A stretch of 64,000 nt of DNA from Bacteroidia bacterium (GTDB lineage Bacteria > Bacteroidota > Bacteroidia > Flavobacteriales > Flavobacteriaceae): positions 527,831 to 591,830 of the forward strand of contig JAUIDI010000003.1 of the NCBI GenBank assembly GCA_030428705.1. Reading direction: 5' to 3'. Positions 63,503 through 64,000 of the stretch are shown piece by piece. The notes under the pieces were generated by a model that made no database searches, had not been told where the DNA came from, and worked only from the letters and a program-made list of their open reading frames with translations. The stretch's first letter is position 1; every line of letters begins with the position of its first letter. A program made the position numbers and the translations under genes.

Positions 63503-64000
63503 TCAGGTGTCTAGAAGAATCTCCAAGATTTGAATGGCTGCTTTCGGTATTTTTGAACCAGGGCCAAAAATGGCAACGGCACCCGAGTCGAACAAAAATT
63601 GGTAGTCCTGTTTAGGTATTACGCCGCCGACAATGACCATGATATCCTCCCTTCCAAAAACTTTAAGTTCTTCTATAACTTGGGGAACAAGTGTTTTGTG
63701 GCCCGCTGCCAAAGATGAAACGCCCAAAATATGGACATCATTTTCCACAGCCTGTTTTGCGGCCTCTTTTGGCGTTTGAAACAAGGGCCCGATGTCTACA
63801 TCAAAACCTAGATCGGCATAACCTGTGGCGACGACCTTTGCCCCTCGATCATGACCGTCTTGTCCCATTTTAGCAATCATGATACGCGGTCTGCGACCTT
63901 CTTTTTCGGCAAATCGGTCGGCCAGTTCACGGGCTTTTTCAAAGTCTCCGTCATTTTTGATTTCTTTTGAATACACTCCGGTAATGGATTGAATAGGTGC
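63503..64000 (-). CDS. Methylmalonyl-CoA mutase large subunit, C-terminal part (5' end outside window)
   Basis: The frame is open to the window edge; 165 residues are visible. It begins [14 protein letters not shown] and then the cobalamin-binding domain: the base-off motif [30 protein letters not shown] (D-x-H-x2-G) with the GVSSLAAGH and [10 protein letters not shown] segments. The enzyme turns methylmalonyl-CoA into succinyl-CoA using adenosylcobalamin. The downstream neighbour is tRNA-Arg, so this gene marks the chromosome to the right of the element. Confidence 0.95.
   Translation of the reverse strand, partial: APIQSITGVYSKEIKNDGDFEKARELADRFAEKEGRRPRIMIAKMGQDGHDRGAKVVATGYADLGFDVDIGPLFQTPKEAAKQAVENDVHILGVSSLAAGHKTLVPQVIEELKVFGREDIMVIVGGVIPKQDYQFLFDSGAVAIFGPGSKIPKAAIQILEILLDT

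Overview
The window is a piece of a Flavobacteriia (Bacteroidota) chromosome, probably from a marine Flavobacteriaceae member. The evidence is a complete gldK-gldL-gldM-gldN locus (type IX secretion and gliding), several Bacteroidota-type -7 boxes (TAnnTTTG), weak Shine-Dalgarno signals, a TonB-dependent receptor, an H-x3-H/H-x2-HH desaturase, and the gene order miaB - sigma54 activator - lptE - TPR protein - secG. No species can be named from sequence alone.

Positions 1-42058 are ordinary chromosome. In order they hold: the end of a TonB-dependent receptor with a small heavy-metal-binding protein; groES-groEL behind a good sigma54-type promoter candidate; the secG/lptE/sigma54-activator/miaB operon; a membrane protein; two surface lipoproteins, one ending in a Kunitz (BPTI) domain; topA; an arginase-fold protein that has lost its metal ligands; gldKLMN; an FAD oxidoreductase, a DUF983 protein and an ABC-F ATPase; a leucine-rich-repeat protein; an RND efflux operon with a short Cys-rich CPXCG gene behind it; a DUF2807 protein; and a run of exported redox-type genes (sulfatase-modifying-factor-like lipoprotein, YceI, ApbE, planctomycete-type cytochrome/DUF1549/DUF1553, DUF1501, membrane cytochrome) next to an SGNH-hydrolase-like protein.

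Positions 42059-63364 are an integrated mobilizable element of about 21.3 kb. It sits in a tRNA-Arg(TCT) gene: the intact tRNA is at 63320-63393, and a 46-bp copy of its 3' half marks the other end. Next to one end lies a CTnDOT-like tyrosine integrase. Near each end is a diverged 53-bp direct repeat carrying the doubled word GAGTGCAAAT, a good candidate for integrase arm sites. The element carries a relaxase (MobB-type), a MobC-like accessory protein and an oriT-like hairpin cluster, but no type IV secretion genes, so it would need a helper.

Inside the element, 44759-48793 looks like an integron-type gene-cassette array. Small genes all read on the minus strand and are separated by 137-158 bp imperfect palindromes whose outer edges are always AAC and GTT. 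The edge bases are complementary between the two ends of the same cassette, as in integron cassettes. An intact tyrosine recombinase ending in an IntI-like tail (THV...NPLD), but without the IntI-specific insert, lies immediately upstream in the same orientation. An IS3-family element has cut the distal end of the array. This is the most notable system in the window.

The right half of the element (53001-62594) carries accessory cargo: an AraC-type regulator, a cupin, a three-gene operon linking a DUF1611 protein, a PLP amino-acid racemase and a VanX/DdpX-like D,D-dipeptidase, a prohibitin-like gene broken by a stop codon, a cold-shock protein, a fatty-acid desaturase and an extra RpoD-like sigma factor. 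The cargo suggests envelope and cold/stress adaptation. The window ends in the large subunit of methylmalonyl-CoA mutase.
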